Shown here in pieces: positions 4,479 through 6,356 of a stretch of 6,356 nucleotides of DNA. Every line of letters starts with the position of its first letter. Position 1 is the first letter of the stretch. Both the position numbers and the translations under genes were made by a program. The stretch lies in NCBI GenBank assembly GCA_003445735.1, contig DMCR01000061.1, positions 1 to 6,356 of the forward strand. Direction: 5' to 3'. The notes beneath the pieces are model-generated. The model was not told where the DNA came from. It was given only the letters and a program-made list of their open reading frames with translations, and did not search any database. The DNA is from Cryomorphaceae bacterium (GTDB taxonomy: Bacteria > Bacteroidota > Bacteroidia > Flavobacteriales > Schleiferiaceae).

Positions 4479-6356
4479 ATGACCCCTACCATCGACATTA
4501 AACGCGCTGAAGTTCATAACCTGAAACAAGTTTCAGTCGGTATTCCGCGCAATAAATTGGTCGTGATTACTGGAGTTAGTGGGTCGGGTAAATCGACCCT
4601 TGCCTTTGACACCCTATTTGCAGAAGGCCAAAGACGATATGTCGAAAGCCTAAGTGCCTACGCGCGACAGTTCCTGGGAAAGTTGGATAAACCCAAGGTA
4701 GAATCCATTAAAGGAATCCCTCCTGCCGTCGCTATTCAGCAAAAAGTGAGTAGCCGAAATCCAAGATCTACTGTCGGAACGACCACTGAGATTTATGATT
4801 ACTTAAAACTGCTCTTTGCACGAATAGGCCGCACCTATTCACCCATTTCTGGAGAAGAAGTCAAACGACACCAAGTCCAAGATGTCATTGCTCACCTAAA
4901 TACGCTTGAAGAAGGAACGAGATTCATGATTATCGCTCCAGTGACTTACAGAGATAGGAAGGCAGAACAGCACCTAAATATCCTTGCTCAACAAGGTTTT
5001 TCGCGTATCCTTCACAACGGCAGCGTAGAACGCATTGAAGATATGATTCAACAAGGAACCTATAACGAAGACACTATTCACCTCGTGGTTGATCGCGCAG
5101 TCATTCGGCCAGGCGATGAAGAAAATGAGTACCGCCTACAAGATTCCATCCAAACCGCTTTCTTTGAAGGACGCGGAGAATGTTGGATTGATTTTGCAGA
5201 TGGTGGAGTACCCTTGATCTTCAATAATCTTTTCGAATTAGATGGCATGAGCTTTACCGAGCCTTCCACCGATTTGTTCAGCTTCAACAACCCCGTAGGA
5301 GCCTGTCCATCTTGTGAAGGATTTGGCAGTATCATGGGTATTGACGAAGATCTAGTTATTCCTAACCCACACCTTAGCGTATATGAAGGCGTTGTCGCGC
5401 CATGGCACGGTGAAACGATGAAGCGGTGGAAAGAAAAATTCATCCTTGGAGTTGCGGCATATAACTTCCCTATTCATAGGCCCTACATCGACTTAAATGA
5501 CGCTGAAAAGCAATTGTTATGGGAAGGTGCCAAAGGCGTTAAGGGTATTAACGATTTCTTTAAGTACCTGGAGAGCAAGAGTTATAAAATTCAGTTCCGC
5601 GTGATGTTGAGCCGTTATCGCGGAAGAACAAAGTGTCCTACTTGTAAAGGCAGAAGATTACGCCTGGAATCGGGCTATGTAAAAATCAACAATACGGCTA
5701 TTGACGCCTTGGTGGAAATGCCGCTGAATAAACTGCAGCAATGGTTCGAAAATTTAGTGCTGAGCGAACAAGATGCGGCCATTGCCAGTCGTCTTTTGGT
5801 GGAAATTGGCAGTAGGTTGGGATTCCTCATAGATGTAGGCCTTCCCTATTTAACCTTAAATCGAGTGAGCAGCACTTTGAGTGGCGGCGAGAGCCAGCGT
5901 ATACAATTGGCCACCTCACTCGGTTCTTCGCTTGTGGGTTCACTCTACATCATGGACGAACCTAGTATCGGTCTTCATGCGAAGGATGCCGAGCAACTTA
6001 TCAAAGTGATAAATGCATTACGGGACAAGGGTAATACCGTAGTAGTAGTCGAACACGAGGAGGCCTTTATGCATGCGGCCGATTATTTAATCGATATCGG
6101 TCCAGCAGCGGGTAATTTGGGCGGAACCATAGTTGCAGAAGGCACCCCAAAGGAGGTTCTGGCCAATCCGAATTCCCTCACTGCACAATACCTGAACGGT
6201 AGCAAAAGAATTACAAATCCTGTGGCCCTGAGAACGGCAAAAAAATGGATCGAGATTAAGGGTGCTCGACACCATAACCTAAAGGGTTTTGACATTCAAT
6301 TTCCTTTAGGGATATTTAGCGTTGTTGCTGGAGTAAGCGGATCAGGCAAAAGCACG
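4479..6356 (+). CDS. uvrA: Excinuclease ABC subunit UvrA (first 626 residues, cut by window edge)
   Basis: UvrA is the damage-sensing ATPase of nucleotide excision repair; it scans DNA as a dimer and loads UvrB. The frame is open from ATG 4479 to the window end. Visible in order: Walker A GVSGSGKST (32-40), FAEGQRRYVESLSAYARQFL (47-66), the UvrB-binding region (about 118-235), the first zinc-finger area (252-279), the insertion domain (about 285-385), a CPTC motif (386-389) equivalent to the CQTCEGTRLR stretch of E. coli UvrA, signature LSGGESQR (467-474), Walker B with D-loop YIMDEPSIGLH (490-500), EH switch (525-526), and the second Walker A GVSGSGKST (618-626). The second signature, second Walker B and the C-terminal zinc finger lie beyond the edge, of ~940 residues expected. 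In the first zinc finger only the second pair CPSC (276-279) remains; the first CxxC position reads FELD. The TAnnTTTG promoter lies just upstream and the sigma gene is divergent. Confidence 0.95.
   Translation, partial: MTPTIDIKRAEVHNLKQVSVGIPRNKLVVITGVSGSGKSTLAFDTLFAEGQRRYVESLSAYARQFLGKLDKPKVESIKGIPPAVAIQQKVSSRNPRSTVGTTTEIYDYLKLLFARIGRTYSPISGEEVKRHQVQDVIAHLNTLEEGTRFMIIAPVTYRDRKAEQHLNILAQQGFSRILHNGSVERIEDMIQQGTYNEDTIHLVVDRAVIRPGDEENEYRLQDSIQTAFFEGRGECWIDFADGGVPLIFNNLFELDGMSFTEPSTDLFSFNNPVGACPSCEGFGSIMGIDEDLVIPNPHLSVYEGVVAPWHGETMKRWKEKFILGVAAYNFPIHRPYIDLNDAEKQLLWEGAKGVKGINDFFKYLESKSYKIQFRVMLSRYRGRTKCPTCKGRRLRLESGYVKINNTAIDALVEMPLNKLQQWFENLVLSEQDAAIASRLLVEIGSRLGFLIDVGLPYLTLNRVSSTLSGGESQRIQLATSLGSSLVGSLYIMDEPSIGLHAKDAEQLIKVINALRDKGNTVVVVEHEEAFMHAADYLIDIGPAAGNLGGTIVAEGTPKEVLANPNSLTAQYLNGSKRITNPVALRTAKKWIEIKGARHHNLKGFDIQFPLGIFSVVAGVSGSGKST

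Noticed and set aside
5078..5443. Minus-strand ORF of 121 residues within uvrA
   Set aside because: It is antisense to the zinc-finger and insertion-domain part of UvrA, is rich in Ser, Pro and Arg, and matches no family I know.
4479..6356. Possibility that uvrA is a broken gene
   Set aside because: The frame is open without a stop or frameshift for all 626 codons and all expected motifs occur in order; the gene is only cut by the window edge.

Overview
The window looks like chromosomal DNA from a member of the Bacteroidota, most likely Flavobacteriia or a close relative. The evidence is the protein flavour of LptB, TatC, RecQ and UvrA, the near absence of Shine-Dalgarno sequences before the starts, and a TAnnTTTG-type promoter element upstream of uvrA. 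I assigned this from memory of the families, not from a search. It is a densely packed housekeeping region with no stretch over 300 bases without a gene, and I see no tRNA, rRNA, CRISPR array, insertion sequence or phage gene.

Layout. On the minus strand, tatC (409-1224) runs into lptB (1-412, cut by the left edge). The two overlap by four bases (TTGA), so they form one operon of envelope-transport genes. A 95-base divergent gap separates tatC from recQ (1320-3491, plus strand), a full-length 723-residue RecQ helicase with a Bacteroidota-type C-terminal extension. A compact bidirectional terminator (3492-3520) closes recQ. It also closes a leftward unit that reads an ECF-type sigma factor (3729-4313) and then a 47-residue small protein (3519-3662) that is easy to miss. 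A 165-base divergent gap (4314-4478), rich in short repeats and carrying a good promoter element, separates the sigma gene from uvrA (4479 to the right edge, plus strand, first 626 residues).

How the genes fit together. RecQ and UvrA both serve genome maintenance (recombination and restart; nucleotide excision repair) but are in separate transcription units. TatC exports folded proteins through the inner membrane, and LptB powers lipopolysaccharide export to the outer membrane. The sigma factor and the small protein are probably co-transcribed, and the sigma factor has no recognisable anti-sigma partner here.

I do not see a new multi-gene system. The points most worth a second look are the unrecognised 47-residue protein with a hairpin directly before its start, the UvrA whose first zinc-finger Cys pair is replaced, the direct repeat in the sigma/uvrA intergenic region, and the Gln at the usual TM4 glutamate position in TatC.
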